From NCBI GenBank assembly GCA_014084085.1, contig NPFB01000019.1, forward strand, positions 151,855-215,854: a DNA stretch of 64,000 nt, given 5' to 3'. The notes beneath the pieces are model-generated. The model was not told the origin of the DNA. It did no database searches and saw only the letters and a program-made list of their open reading frames with translations. This stretch comes from Hondaea fermentalgiana. Lineage: Eukaryota; Sar; Bigyra; Thraustochytrida; Thraustochytriidae. The position numbers were made by a program, and so were the translations under genes. How positions within the stretch are numbered: the stretch's first letter is position 1; each line of letters opens with the position of its first letter. Shown here one piece after another: positions 30,722 to 42,859 of the stretch.

Positions 30722-30909
30722 CTTTGCTCTTGGCTTGGCGGCAAGGTGGTTACGTGCGTGCGCGGCCGACCTCCTCGTCTCGCGCCGCTTCACACCTGCC
30801 TCAAAGCTAGCTAGCAAGCTAGCTAGCTAGCAAGCTAGCTTGCAAGCAAGCGCGCTCGCCCCTTTGGCACGTTGGTGGCTTTCAAAGACCACTTGGCTAA
30901 TAAGGGTAG
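30722..30909. repeat. Upstream flank of the kinase gene with GCTA/GCAA repeats abutting a gap
   Basis: Short tandem units of GCTA and GCAA fill 30807-30853. The assembly gap starts 56 bp later, so a collapsed repeat is the likely cause of the break. Confidence 0.65.
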
Positions 30910-31009
30910 NNNNNNNNNNNNNNNNNNNNNNNNNNNNNNNNNNNNNNNNNNNNNNNNNNNNNNNNNNNNNNNNNNNNNNNNNNNNNNNNNNNNNNNNNNN
31001 NNNNNNNNN
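30910..31009. other. Assembly gap (100 N)
   Basis: Exactly 100 N, the usual placeholder for unknown length. The left flank is a GCTA/GCAA repeat and the right flank begins with CCGC units. Confidence 0.98.
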
Positions 31010-32165
31010 CCGCCCGCCCGCCCGCTCGCGCGCGGTTCGCCAGCGCTCGACGAGGAGTGGTTTTTGCCGACGTCTTCGCCGGCGACTTGCCCGTCTCTCT
31101 CTGCAGTTTTGACGTCGTCGTCGTCGTCGTCGACGAGCAGGGGCTCGCGCCACGTGCCAGCCAGCACGAGTCGGGTCTGCGCGCGCTCTGCTTGACGGTA
31201 CACTCGCCAAGGCCGCCGCGCCGCTGCTGTCTCGCCGCCTTCGCTCGCCGCGCCTCGCTGCCGGGCGGAGGCGCCGGGCGGGGGCGCGGGGCTCGAGGGC
31301 GTCTGCCTGCGCGCGCGGCGCCCGGGCGGCGCGGGCTGCCGCGGGCGGTCTCCGGAGCCGGAGATTGTAGACGAGTCGAGATGAGATGAGATGAGATCGA
31401 GGTGCGACGAGCCGCGCACGCCCCCTCCTTCCTTCCTTCCCTCCTTCCTGGCGCCTCCTCCCGCGACCGGGGAGGCCGGCCGGCAGGCCGGCGGAGGTCC
31501 CCCGCGGCCTCGAGGCCTCGGGGCGGGCGCGAGGGCGAGCGGAGCGGCAGGAATCGATCGGCCTGCGCTTGCTCGGGCGTCGCGCTGGCAGAAGAGAGCG
31601 CGCGGAGAACTGGGCTTGCTGGAGGCTCGCGAGGAGAAGACAAGGACTCCCTCCGTGCCCCGCGCACACCCCGTGTGAACCCGCGTCCTCCCCGGGTGCG
31701 AACTCAGACGAGGGGGGCCTCCGGGGCGTTTCCGGGCCGACGCAGATGCCGCTGCCGCGCAGTACGAAACGGTCAACGGTCGCGTTCCGCAGCCGTTACC
31801 GGTTTCGCCAGAGGAGTCATCGTGAGTGATGGATGGCGTCGTTGGTACCCGGCGACGCGGACGCGGAGCGTGTTGTGGATGGCGGCGAAGAAGAGGCGAC
31901 GCTTGTTCAAGTTGGGGAAAGGCGCAGGATCATCGTGCTGGCGGCCTCGGCGGCGGCCCGGACGGATAGGATAGCTAGCTACGCCTACGCAACGACGGAC
32001 AATGGCGTGTGTAAGTTTGCAGGAGAGCGAAGGCATACGTGGGTGGGTCAAGATACCCAAGGCGGTCCGGACGAGACCTGGTGGACAATCAAATCTTCCG
32101 TCCCCACCCCCTCAGGCTGCGCGAGAACTCGGAGAGTTTGTATGTCTCCGTGGGGGCTGGTTGCC

Positions 32166-32186
32166 ATGCCATGCCATGCCATGCCA
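32166..32186 (+). repeat. (CCATG)n pentanucleotide repeat
   Basis: Four tandem CCATG units in the gene-poor region. Confidence 0.8.
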
Positions 32187-32663
32187 AGCGACCTGGCTAA
32201 GTAAGATCGGGGCGGCGAGGGATCGACTGCGAGCACCATATAGTATCCTCAAGGCGTCGCGGCTATGGGGCCTCGGACTGACGCGCTTACTATACGGGCC
32301 ATTTTCGCAAAGGGAAGCGAGCGCGAAGATCCAAACTTGTGAAGGAGGACAAGGAAAAAATTGTGAAGACCGTGGCTGTCGCCAGCCAGCCACCGGCATC
32401 AAGTGTGGCATGGCCCGGCCGGGCCAGAAACAATTAGCGCAGGACAAGACCGGATCATAAACCGTACATTTGGCGCATCGCATGAGTATGCGGCAGCCAC
32501 ACCAGCATCAAGCGCTTCTCTGGCTGGCCAGGCCGACCGGCCGGCCGGCCGGCCCGGCTGTGTTTTCGTTAGGCCTATCACATGTAATAAACAACTGGTG
32601 GCCGGCAGTGCCCGACCTGCGAGCCAGGCGAAATGTGGGGCTCCCGAATCGCAGGATTAGGGA

Positions 32664-32685
32664 AGAATGAATGAATGAATGAATG
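32664..32685 (+). repeat. (GAAT)n tetranucleotide repeat
   Basis: Five tandem GAAT units in the gene-poor region. Confidence 0.8.
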
Positions 32686-33493
32686 CTACATTTTCCGTAG
32701 CCGGACCTGTGGCTGGAGCGGGCTGGTGGCGTGGGTGGCTGCTTTGACTGCAGAGAAGGGAGGAGACATGGCCCGCGACGGAACGTGAAAAGTATGACCG
32801 GACGCGCAGCGAATAAGAGGTCCGAACCGTGAGCTCTGAAGTGGCCTGACTTGCGTTCCCTCCTCGGCTGGCTGGCTGGCTGCCTCACAGGTGAGAGCCG
32901 ACCATCTGTTTGCTGCTGGCCGTGGCTGGCCGGTCGGCCAGCTACGTCACTCTTGCTATCTGCGGCCACTGAAGGCAGTCAGAGATGGCGTCGTGGGTGC
33001 TTTACTCCAGGCATGCCTGGTGCAGCGGCACGCTCTTGACAAGAGGGAATTCAGGTCCACCTGAATCAAAATGCAAGATGTGGTGCGGCCATCGGGGCGG
33101 AGGCAATGCTGAGCTTGTTGCGGGCCAAAAAAGTCAGCACCGTAAGTGGCCGAGTCAGCGGTCAAGTCATCCAATTCATCCTCGTCATCATGATCATGCT
33201 TTTCTCCTTTCTTTTTCTTTCCCAGAGGATGTCTGTGTGTGCGTTTCTCGCGTTCTATCAAGCAAAAGCAAGCAAGTAAGTGAGCCGGATCAGCATGATA
33301 TGAGACCAGAGAAGTCAAGTCCAGCCGGGCCGTGCTCCCGGTGCGGGCCGTTGTCTGACAGTGCTCTGCACACTATTGCCGGAGCACTATCGGAGAGCGC
33401 AGACGAGACGCGACTAGACTCTTGGGGGAGTGAGAGTATGAGACTGCCGCGCTCTGTGCTGCCGCCTGCTATGACGACAACAACGATGGCGAT

Positions 33494-33498
33494 GCTGC

Positions 33499-33530
<32 letters not shown>

Positions 33531-33537
33531 ATGATGG
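33494..33537 (+). repeat. (CTG)n followed by (ATG)n trinucleotide repeat
   Basis: About nine CTG/GCT units pass directly into five ATG/GAT units, then a G run. Not in a supported gene. Confidence 0.8.
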
Positions 33538-35100
33538 GGGGAGATGGAGTTGCATTCGCGGCCGGGAATTGGAATTGAAAAAAAAATGCCGGGGGGTCTC
33601 ACACACAAAGCTAGTTCTCATCCGCGCGGAGAACAAACGTCAAGGTCGAGCAATTCAGGCAATCCGGGAGTTTCAGACACACTAAAATTAGAAATGGACA
33701 GGTATACGCAGGGAGCAGGAGCCGAAATTGGAATGCAGCAATCGAAAAAATGGTAAAAAGGCACGTCTACGAACGCGCTTCATGTAAGTCTGCAGCGGTT
33801 TATTCTTCCTTTCTCTCTGTGGCTTTCTAAAAGAGGCAGGTATTGGCGGCAGCAGAAATAGGCAGGTCGCTGTCGCTGTCGCTGCCTGCTGGTCGGGTTG
33901 CTCATCGAAGATGACAAGTGCACGCGAGATCCATTCCTCCCAAGTTACCATCACATGCCGGGAATTGGAGTTCCTCCACACGTGTGCAAACGATGCGAGC
34001 AAGGCGAGACGCGTGGCGGCGTCTGAGCCACGATAAACGCATCGCTCTCGCGGCCACGCGACTGCGACCTGCACGGAGTGAGAGAGCAAGCACCGGCGTG
34101 AGAGTTTCTTGCTCTCAACGAGCAAACCCTCTCACCTCGCACCGTGAAACCTGGGGCCGAGCTCCCCCTCTGGAGATTTTCATCGAACAGCAGCGACCAG
34201 CCACGGCACTATTGGCAGGTAAGCCAAAGAAGGCCAAAAAAGAAAAAGAAAAATAACCATTGATCAAGCAAAAGCAAGCAAGCGAGCTGGAAAAGGCGAA
34301 TTCGCACGCAAAAAGTTCGCGACTGACGCAGCCGCAATCTCACGTGAGCCCTCTACGACAAGCTCTAGGGCGGCGCAGCTGCAGGCGTCTGTCTGCAGCT
34401 GCCACAATAGCGCGCGAGGCGCCGCACCGCCGAACGGACGAACGAACGCGCTGCTGGCAGCGGCGTTCTTCGCCTCGTCTCGGCTTCGCGCGTTTTCGAA
34501 GAAGCTCTCTCTCTCTCTCCCTGCATGTCTGCCTCTGCTCTTCAACTTGGGTCCGCGCTTGCCAGCTAGCTGCCGCGCGCAGAAACGCCCATGCCGTCTG
34601 GACTTACGCGAATCGCAGCTGCTGCTGCATGCAACAGCGTGGATCGCGCGGGAAGTTTCTTCAAAAGCTTGATCTCATTCCTTTCGTTTTCTTTGCATCC
34701 ATTCGTTCGATCATTCATCCATGACAAGGTAGGCCGCGCCTGCGCATGCTCTGTTCTCCTGCATGCACGCACATGCGCGCACACTCGAATGCAAGCTAAG
34801 TTTGCAGACAAACCAGCTAAGTTATGCACGGGACATGCCAGACGACGCTACGCGTGCGAAGAAAACAGAGAAAACACAGCTTGGACACCGTGAAAATTCC
34901 CCTCGCCACCTCCGCGCCTCCGCGTCTCCGCGATCGCGGACTCGGTGCAGCTGGCTGGTGCCGCGCTCTCCTCTTCTCCTCTCTTTTCCGGCTCCGCGCG
35001 CGCCGGCGCGGCGCCGCGTCGACTGAATGCATGCGTGCAAGAGCAACGCAGCCGGCGAGAGAGGACTCTTGGCGCGCGCGCCTGCTTGGCGACGTGGCCG

Positions 35101-35230
35101 GCGTGCCTGGCTCCTTTCAATTTTTTATTTTCTCCTTCTCCTCTTCTTTCCCTTTCTTTCTTTCTTTCTTTCTTCTTCTTTGTTTCCATCCTTGCTTCCT
35201 TCTCTCCTCTCTCTTGTACTCCCAGGCGGG
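35101..35230 (+). repeat. Pyrimidine-rich tract including (TTTC)n
   Basis: The plus strand is almost free of purines over much of this stretch, including TTTC units near 35150-35175. Similar tracts recur at 35380-35460 and 35640-35715. Confidence 0.7.
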
Positions 35231-37217
35231 CCAGAAGCGGCGAGTGAAGGCCGCAGGTGGTACCAGAATGGTGATGGTGACGGCATAGTAGCAAGGTGGA
35301 TCCTGAATTTTTCTTTTTCCATGTATAGGCAAGGTAGTATAGCCTAGAGGCAATTGTGGCTGCAGCATCGAAGTTTGACCTTTTTCTTTCCTTTTTATAA
35401 TTTTTTCTTTTCTTTTTCCTTTTCTTTTTCTTTCTCCCTTCTTTCTTTCCCGGCTTCGGCGACGGCGCGATCTGTGGACGACCGACCAATGGATTCTCTG
35501 GAGCTCGCTCGCTCGCTAGCGTCGCTTGCGTCGTTTCGTTTATAGGCAGGCAGAACGTAGACGCGCGCTCGCTTTCCTGTGCTTTGCTTTGCTCTGATTT
35601 GCGTTTCGTGGGGCGAGTGGGGTGCTCGTAATGGAAAGCCAACGAGAGTTGGAAGTTTTCAAATTTTCATTCTAGCTTTTTCTTTTTCTTTCTTCCTTTC
35701 TTTCTTTCTCTGATCCATAAAAAAAACTTGCCTCTGGTAGTTGGCGCTGCAAGCTGGCTGATGGGAAAGGCCAATCTGGCAGCGCCAAGTCAATCCACGC
35801 AAAGCCAAGCAAGCCACCACCGATTTCCCTCTCCCTCCTTTGATCCCCCTTCCTGCTTCGATCCTTTCTTCGAAGTCTGCAAGACTACTACCTGCTCGCT
35901 CAAGTTCGGCAGTGAGTAAGGAGCCTTTGCATTCTTCAGGCCGCAGCCGCTTGTTGCCTCTGCCACGCAGGCGAGCCATTCGTGAGCACACGGCGTGCGC
36001 TGAGATGATGTGACGAGGGCCCACCCTTTTCTTTTGCCGACTCGCGCGCCGGCCAGCGGATCAATCGATTGATGTGAGGGCGCCGAATGCAATGCGATAG
36101 CATGCAATGCAATGTTTGGCATGGCGAGTGGTTCAGGCTGGGTCGGCCCATATCGTTCACTTGTTTTCACGGTTCGCTGCTGTGGCGCTGCACGGGCGGG
36201 CGAACCGTGCCGCCGCGGCCAGCTGCAGAGGGCGCCGAGGATGGGTGGGTTCGGGTCACCCGCCGTGCACGCCGTGGCTTGACGTCGAATCATTGATTCA
36301 CGCAGCAGCAGCTGCAGCTAGCCAGTTAGCTCCTTGTCCTGCTGCTCCTGCTGCTGCTGCTGCTACCTCCGAGACTCTCGAGTCCTCTCCGAGTCGAGAC
36401 TCTCGGCTCCAGCTTGCTTGGGTCCGCTGGTCGGGACCTGATCTTCAGCAGGGCGCATTGACTGGCAGATAAATAGATCTTGATCCGCGGCCGAGCGCGT
36501 CGAGTCAAGTCAGCCCGGCTGCTCGATCGATCTTTGCTCGTGCAGGCTGTCGACCTCGAGCTCGCCCGACGCGACCCGACGCGGCCCGACGCAGCCCTGA
36601 CGCGGCCCGCGCAAGCGCATGCTTGAGCCCGCGCTCGTGCGCGCGCGGGCCGGCCGGCAAGGCGCACACGCGGTGCACGAGGCGAGACGAGATAAGCAGC
36701 AGCAGCCATGGTAGACGAGGCGAGACGGAGCACGCACACACCCACACACGGAGAGAAATAAACGACAAACTAGAAGGAGAACGACCTTGATGTGCTTGGA
36801 AACCAGACCTCTCCGCGCGGCGGCCGCGCGGCGGCTTGAGGGGATTGGAGAAGCAAGGAAGCGCTGAAGCCGCGCGAGAGCCAGAGGCGGCGGCTACAAG
36901 GCGCAACCCCCCGGCCCGAGAAGGCTGGCTTCGCAGGCCTGCGCGGGCTTCGCAGGCGCGCGCAGCTTGGTTGGTGGGAACGATAATCTTCAATTTGGGC
37001 GCGCGCCAAAGGCGCACGAATAATGATCAAACAAACGAATGAATGCACAAGTGCCCGTGCATGGACCAGGAAATAAATACCCGTGCCGCCAGGTAGCCAG
37101 CCAGAGCCGGCTGGAGCGGTAGGCAGATAGGCAGGCAGACACCCTGGCGGACGAGAGCCAGGCTCGACGGCACGAGACCGAGCGGGCCGCGGCCCGCGGT
37201 AGCGAGGAAGAAGGAGA

Positions 37218-37254
37218 GGAAGGGAGGGAGGAAGGAAGGAAGGAAGGAAGGAAA
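37218..37254 (+). repeat. (GGAA)n purine repeat
   Basis: About nine GGAA/GGGA units, part of a wider purine-rich zone extending to about 37500. Confidence 0.8.
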
Positions 37255-38595
37255 ACACGGACAACGCTTGGACGAGGCGCGCGCCGCGCTCTTCCGCGAC
37301 TTCGATCCTCCAACCATGCGCGACCGGGAAGAAAAAAGAAATGCATTGACAGTGAAAAAAAAAGAAAAGAAAAAAAGAATGAATGAAAAAAATGGAAGAA
37401 CGAAAAGTGAAAGAGAGTTTCTTTCTCTGCCAGCCAGCTCACAGTGAGGGGCTTTTCCGGAAGCAAAGGAAACGGGAAAAAGAAAAGAAAAAACGCCTCG
37501 GACAACGTAACAAAATGTTACAGATACAGTTGTGGGATGAGTTCTGCCTAACCCGCATATGAAAGCTAGCAGCTTGTCTGGAGCTGTGGGTCCAATCTCG
37601 GGTCTCAGCAGCCTGCACGCCTGCCGGTTCTAGCTGCAGCACGATTGCGCAGTGCGACGCCGGATCCATTCCAAGCGACGGAGGCGCGGAGCGTTACTGC
37701 GAAAGGGCAACGATCCGGCTTGCCTATTTTGTCTACCTTTCTGGCCAGTGGAGTCCGCGCGCGCCCAAAAGACAAAAATGTTGTACGATGCGGCAGCAGC
37801 CAACTGCTGCGGCGTGGCGCGCGCGGAGAGTGGACACAAAAGATAGAATGTATGCGTTGCATGTGGCCTACTGTCTCATCCCGCGCCTCATCCGCATGCT
37901 CAACAGCCAGCAGCAGCCAGTCAGGAGAGGCAAGCAAATGCGAAGCCTAAATTTCTAAAAAGAGCGACGAGGCAGCTCGTTCACCAGGCTCATGAGGCGG
38001 CAAGGCAACCAAGATTGGGCAGGTACTGGAGGAACTGACTGCCCAAGCGCCGAAGGCAAGCAGCGTCCGGCCTGCTTCGCGAAGAAAACTCGTTTGGCGG
38101 CACGAGACGGGCCAGCGAGGATCCGCACGCGCTGTTGGACTCCGTCGACGCGGCGTCCTGCTTGCGCGCCTGCGCCGTCTTTGCGCCCACAAAGACTCGC
38201 CTCGGGATCAGTCGGGCGTCGGCCGCGGCCGCCGGGGAGGACTTTTCTTAACCATACAGGTCCTTAAGCCAAGACCCTAGGCCCCATTAGCGGACGTTTC
38301 CTTGAGAGTCCAGACTAGCCTTGCTGACGTCGCGCTCGCCTTGCACTGGCTTGCAGGGTGCTGCACAAGGCATGGTCCCTCTGGCTATGCATGGAGAAAC
38401 CGCAAATCAATCAATCAAGTTAGACACACCAGCAGCAGCCAGGCAGGCGCAGCTGCGGTGGCATGATTTCATACATGCATGCGCGGGTTCATGCCAGCCA
38501 GACTTGTATACTAGGCCATCTGCACCAATTGCGTCTCGAAAAAAATTAAAAGAAAATTGATTTACAGTTAGGCCCTAACTCCACTTTCCACGGTG

Positions 38596-38656
38596 GAGCC
38601 TCGCGTCGCGTCGGCTTGCGTCGAATCGCATCGCGTCGCACCGCATCGCATCGAAT
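38596..38656 (+). repeat. TCGCG/TCGCA pentanucleotide array
   Basis: Degenerate 5-bp units built on GTCGC and ATCGC run for about 60 bp. A related array occurs near 48810-48853. Confidence 0.65.
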
Positions 38657-41101
38657 TCTTCTGGCCTTTCCAACCGAGTTGAGCTAGTCACTGAGATCCA
38701 TCTTCCTCCCGACGCCTCCGAAGACCGCAGCGGCAGGCGTAGCACAGACGGCAACTGCGGCGACGGCAGCTGTCAGCTCACGGCCTCTCATCTCCTGTCG
38801 TCTCCCAGCGACCACCATAGTTGGTAAGGGCCTCCGTCTTCCAGCACCGCCCGCAGCAGGTCGCCGAGGCTTTGTTTGCCCTCGCTACCTTCTCGTTTCA
38901 TCGCCTGCCTCGCCCTTGGAGGTGGCAGGCAGCCCGGCTGCTGCTGCGACAGCGCAGCGCGCTCAGGCTGCACGCCATGCCATGAATGAGTCCACACGGG
39001 TGTGCGGCGGTCTGAGAGGCTGCAAACGGAGGCGTGCGCTCAACTCGGAGAGCGCGCGACGCGTCAGGGCGGCTTTGCGGCGCGCGCCTGCAGCGTCAGC
39101 TAGCGAGAGAACGAGCAAGCACGAAAAGGTGCGTGCGCCGATTTCATTCACGGCGTTTGGCGGGACGAGCAACTAATTTCTCCTCTGGCACGCAGCCAGG
39201 GCGACGAGAGGGTTGAACCCTGCGCGTGCCTGCCGACAGCAATGGTCGCGCGCAGCGAGACGGCAGAGGCAGCTGTTGCGAGCTAGCTGGCTAGCTAGCT
39301 AGCTCGCTGCGGCCACGAAGGCGGCGGACGCGGTCTGGCTTCATGAGCGGCGAGATCTGATTGATTGGCTGGCGGGCGATCGATCGATCATTCGCGTGGT
39401 CGACAAATGACGGAAAAGGCCAGGTGGGCCGGCTGCGGTTGGCGGCCCCAGGGGTGTGCGCTGCGACTGCAGTGGTGCAGCTCAGCCTGGAAAGAATAGA
39501 AAAATTCTTTTTTTGTTTTGTTTTTTCAGATGTCGTATAGGCTACGCGCTCGTCGCTGCCTACGCGCAGTGTGGGTCCAGATGAAGGAAAGCCCCGCACT
39601 GTCGACAGCCCCCTCACGGAGGTCCCACACCTCTCCGAGGTAGGTCAACTGCGTGCCTCAGGTGCACCATTCATTCACGATAGCGCGGAGCCCTCACCAA
39701 GCCATTGTACCTGCCTGTCCTTTCGAAGCTAGCGTGCGCATCAGCCGCAGCCGGACGTTGTTGGCCTCATCACTCTTTAGGGCCGGAACCGGACGGTATT
39801 CTCGCGTCGAATGGGAGCCAAAGATCACCGATAAACCTATCTCTCAGCGCGAGGCTCGACTAGCCGGGGTCCGGAATCAACCAATCAATCATCCATGTAT
39901 CGCGCCTTCGCATTCCGCCTCCTTCTTCCTGCCTTTTGTTGGCTGCCAGGCAGCCGCAAGAAGCTAGAAAGCAGGTCAGGCCGCCTTCTGCGGGGCCCTG
40001 CTGCGCAAGCATGCACTGCATGCGATGCGGAGAGCGAGTGAGGTAAGGACCAGAGAAAGGGGTCCTCTTTCTCTCCCTCCCTGAGCCGCCGCCCCGCTCA
40101 AGCTGCCGGCCCGGGTGCAATCCAAGGCATTCATTGCACGCCCGTCCGGGTCAGGACTCCGCGTGAAAGCGTGGTGTTCATAGCCATGACGACGGCCTGC
40201 GCCATACGGGGTAGACCGGCGGGCGTCTAGTCAAGGCATCTCGGCGAGTGTGTACGCACAAGCCTGCTGGCTTGTTGGCTGCTGGGCTGGTTGCAGCTGG
40301 CTGGGTGTGTTGGCAGGCAGGCAGGCAAGGCCACAGAGGCTGTCGTCGTGCGTAGCGGTCCCAAGCGGTCGCGCATCGCGCCACGAGCAGGCAGGGACTG
40401 CAGTCTCGGCGATGACGGTCTTTCTCTGCGATCTCTGCAAGCCAGAGCGTGTGAATTGCACGGCATGGCGTTCGCTGATGAAACCGCATTGCACTCACTT
40501 GCAGGTCTCCGGCTGAATAGATTGCATGCAACCAGGACCTTGCGTGCATCCAAGGCACGCAAACAAGCAAGAAAGCGAGTGCAACCGCACCAGGCAATGC
40601 AAGGCAAGCTAAACCATGCCGAGGCAGGTGAGTGTGTCCTTGTCAATGGCCGTGGTGGACGGCAATGTACCTTATACGCGCCGCCTGCTGCATCGACTCC
40701 ACCGTGGACCGGGACTTGCTTGGCTGGTTGAAATTGACAGTGAATACACGCTTGTTGCCTGCCGCCGCCACCCTTGCGCCGCCAGCCTGCTCGCTCCGTT
40801 TCCGCCGTGCCGCTGCGGCCGCGCTCGGCCCGAGCTCGCGGAGGTTGCGGAGCTAGTGGCCTCGGCCCGAGGCAGGTGGCGGCGGCGGGCGAGCGGACCC
40901 TCGGCGGCGGCGACTCGTCACCGGTGCCGGAGTTCCTGCTGGCCGTGGCTCCTGCCGCTGCTTCCAAAGCAGGGCGGCGGCGCAACAAAGGGGAGTCTGG
41001 GCCCAGGCGGTGCCGCACACATGGCGCAAGTGAAGGCCGCGCAGGCGCAGCAGGCGAGGCGAGGTGGCGCCCGCGCGCAGGTGCGTCTGCAGCGCAGCGC
41101 A

Positions 41102-41147
41102 GCACAGGGCAGGGCAGGGCAGGGCAGGGCAGAGCAGAGCAGAGCAG
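41102..41147 (+). repeat. (GGGCA)n / (GAGCA)n pentanucleotide repeat
   Basis: About nine 5-bp units, first GGGCA then GAGCA. The same GGGCA word flanks the second assembly gap at 52821. Confidence 0.8.
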
Positions 41148-41551
41148 GCGGCGCCCTACGGCGGGCAGGCGGGTGGTGGAGCCGCGGCTTGAGGAGAAAG
41201 GCAGGCGAGGGTGGAGGCGGCACGCACGGAGAGCGGCGCGCGCTTCTTTTTTTTAATTTAAAATTAATTATTGGTGTTTTTCCTATCAATTCTTTTTTCT
41301 TTCTTCACTCATTCTCTCACTTCACACTGCGGCCCAGAGAGAAAACGCAGCGCAAACTTCCCACTGGGTCCGTACCTAGCAATAGACTAGTATACCCTAT
41401 CGGTGCGGGGGGAATTTTTTAACTTCATCTATCCGTCTATTTATCTTCCAAAAGGCTTTTCTTTTCTTTTCTTTTCTTTACAATGCCCTGCCTTTCACCT
41501 AAATCCTACTCTCCCGGCTGCAGCTGCGACCTGCCGCGGTCTCAACTCTCT

Positions 41552-41552
<1 letters not shown>

Positions 41553-41606
<54 letters not shown>
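41553..41606 (+). repeat. (TGCT)n tetranucleotide repeat
   Basis: About thirteen near-perfect TGCT units, the longest simple repeat in the gene-poor region. Confidence 0.9.
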
Positions 41607-42210
41607 GTTGCTTGGGTATGACCACTCGCTTCTGCAGCAGCCGGGGCCTGCTTGGCCTTCCTCCACCGCGCGGAAACGCAGGCATGCAAGCAGCATGGCA
41701 TTGTCTCCACCCAAACATCCACATCCTCCTGGTAGGCAGGCCATAGACCCCGCCTCGTAGATCGATCTATACCCATCTTCCTGGCTAGCTCCCTCTCCTC
41801 GCCGCCGCACTGCAGAAACAGCCGCAAACCGCCCGCCCACTATGCCGTTTGCCCATTCTCCACTTGCGGCCAGCTTGCAAGACAAGACGCTGCCCCCCCT
41901 CCTCCGCCCCCCTAATCAGCGCGCGCAGTTTCGGTAGCCTTTCTAGCTACCTCGCATACTATCGCAGCATCGCGCCCTCTCGCTCGCGCCCCTCTCCCTC
42001 GGGCTGATCCGCCAGCTGCACTGCAGCGACCGAGCGTGCACGGTCCGCTCGATCGCGGCGGCGCGTCGATAGGTCGATCGCGGCAGCGGCGTGCGGGCTG
42101 GAGTCAACTGGAGTCAAGCTAGCTGGCCGCGTAGCCTGGCGAGGAGTGCTGCACGCTCCCTCTGCGGTGCTTGCAAGCAGCTCGCTAGCTATGCACGAGT
42201 AGCAGCTGGG

Positions 42211-42231
42211 TCTCTCTCTCTCTCTCTCTCT
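42211..42231 (+). repeat. (TC)n dinucleotide repeat
   Basis: Ten TC units about 630 bp upstream of the FLZ-like gene start. Confidence 0.85.
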
Positions 42232-42339
42232 TGCGCCGCGCGGGCGGCGGCGTTCCGGCGCTCGCTGGACTCGGCTGGCGGCACGCACGCACGGCTGCCG
42301 TGGACGAGGGCGAGGACCTGCGCTGAGCCGCCGTGCATG

Positions 42340-42600
42340 GAGGCGGGGAGCGAGTGAGGCAGGGGCACAAGGAGGGAGGGAAAGAAAAGGGGAAGAGGGC
42401 GCAGGCTCCAAGGAAGAAGGGCGCTGCAAGCTGGCGAAATGAAATGGAATGAAAGGAAAAGAAAGGAAAGAAAACAAAAAAAGAAAAAGGGAAAAGTTGG
42501 AAGAAAGAAGAAAAGGTAAAGTTGGAAGAAAGAGGGAGAAAGAAAAAAAGAAAAGCTAGAAAAAGAAAAGCTAAGAAAAGAAAAAAAAGCCACGCGGCCT
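42340..42600 (+). repeat. Purine tract with internal direct repeats upstream of the FLZ-like gene
   Basis: About 260 bp is almost entirely A and G on the plus strand. It contains a duplicated AAAGTTGGAAGAAAG unit (near 42491 and 42518) and a duplicated GAAAAGCTA unit further on. Such tracts can form triplex DNA or be G/A-rich 5'UTR (inference). Confidence 0.7.
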
Positions 42601-42681
42601 CGAGGCAAAACCACATTCAACGCGACCTGGACACGCTCGCCTCGGGCAGAGACCCCCGCGCGAGAACTCGACGCAGCGAGT

Positions 42682-42729
42682 AAGCAAGCAAGCAAGCAAG
42701 CAAGGAAGCAAGCGAGCGAGCGAGCGAGC
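42682..42729 (+). repeat. (AAGC)n then (GAGC)n tetranucleotide repeat
   Basis: About seven AAGC units followed by about five GAGC units, 130 bp upstream of the FLZ-like ATG, so possibly within its 5'UTR. Confidence 0.85.
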
Positions 42730-42859
42730 TCGTGCGCAGACAGACCCCCTTCGCCTCGCGCCCTCGTCCCCTCGCTGCTCATCGGAGAGAAAGAAGCAGG
42801 CGACCCCCGTCAGAACCAGCAGAACCGGAAACCCAAGCCAGCAAGCAAACCTCGCTAGC

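Larger units (their letters stand above)
31010..42859. other. 11.8 kb gene-poor low-complexity region
   Basis: No credible gene is found between the SWIM/kinase gene and the FLZ-like gene, which diverge from each other. Open frames exist on both strands but overlap, have homopolymeric or Arg/Ser/Pro-biased composition and no domain. The sequence is built from short tandem words (GCTT, GCAA, GCTA, CCAG, GGAA, GAAT and 5-mers such as CCATG), CpG-rich blocks (31010-31560, 36480-36700, 40780-41230), pyrimidine tracts (35101-35230, 35380-35460, 35640-35715) and purine tracts (37200-37500, 42340-42600). It may include 5'UTR exons, non-coding RNAs or structural DNA; nothing in the sequence decides this. 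Confidence 0.6.

Noticed and set aside
31402..31974. Plus-strand frame just right of the first gap
   Set aside because: CpG-rich low-complexity translation (Arg/Gly/Pro) with competing frames on both strands.
34848..35642. Minus-strand frame rich in Lys and Glu
   Set aside because: It is simply the pyrimidine tracts of the plus strand read backwards.
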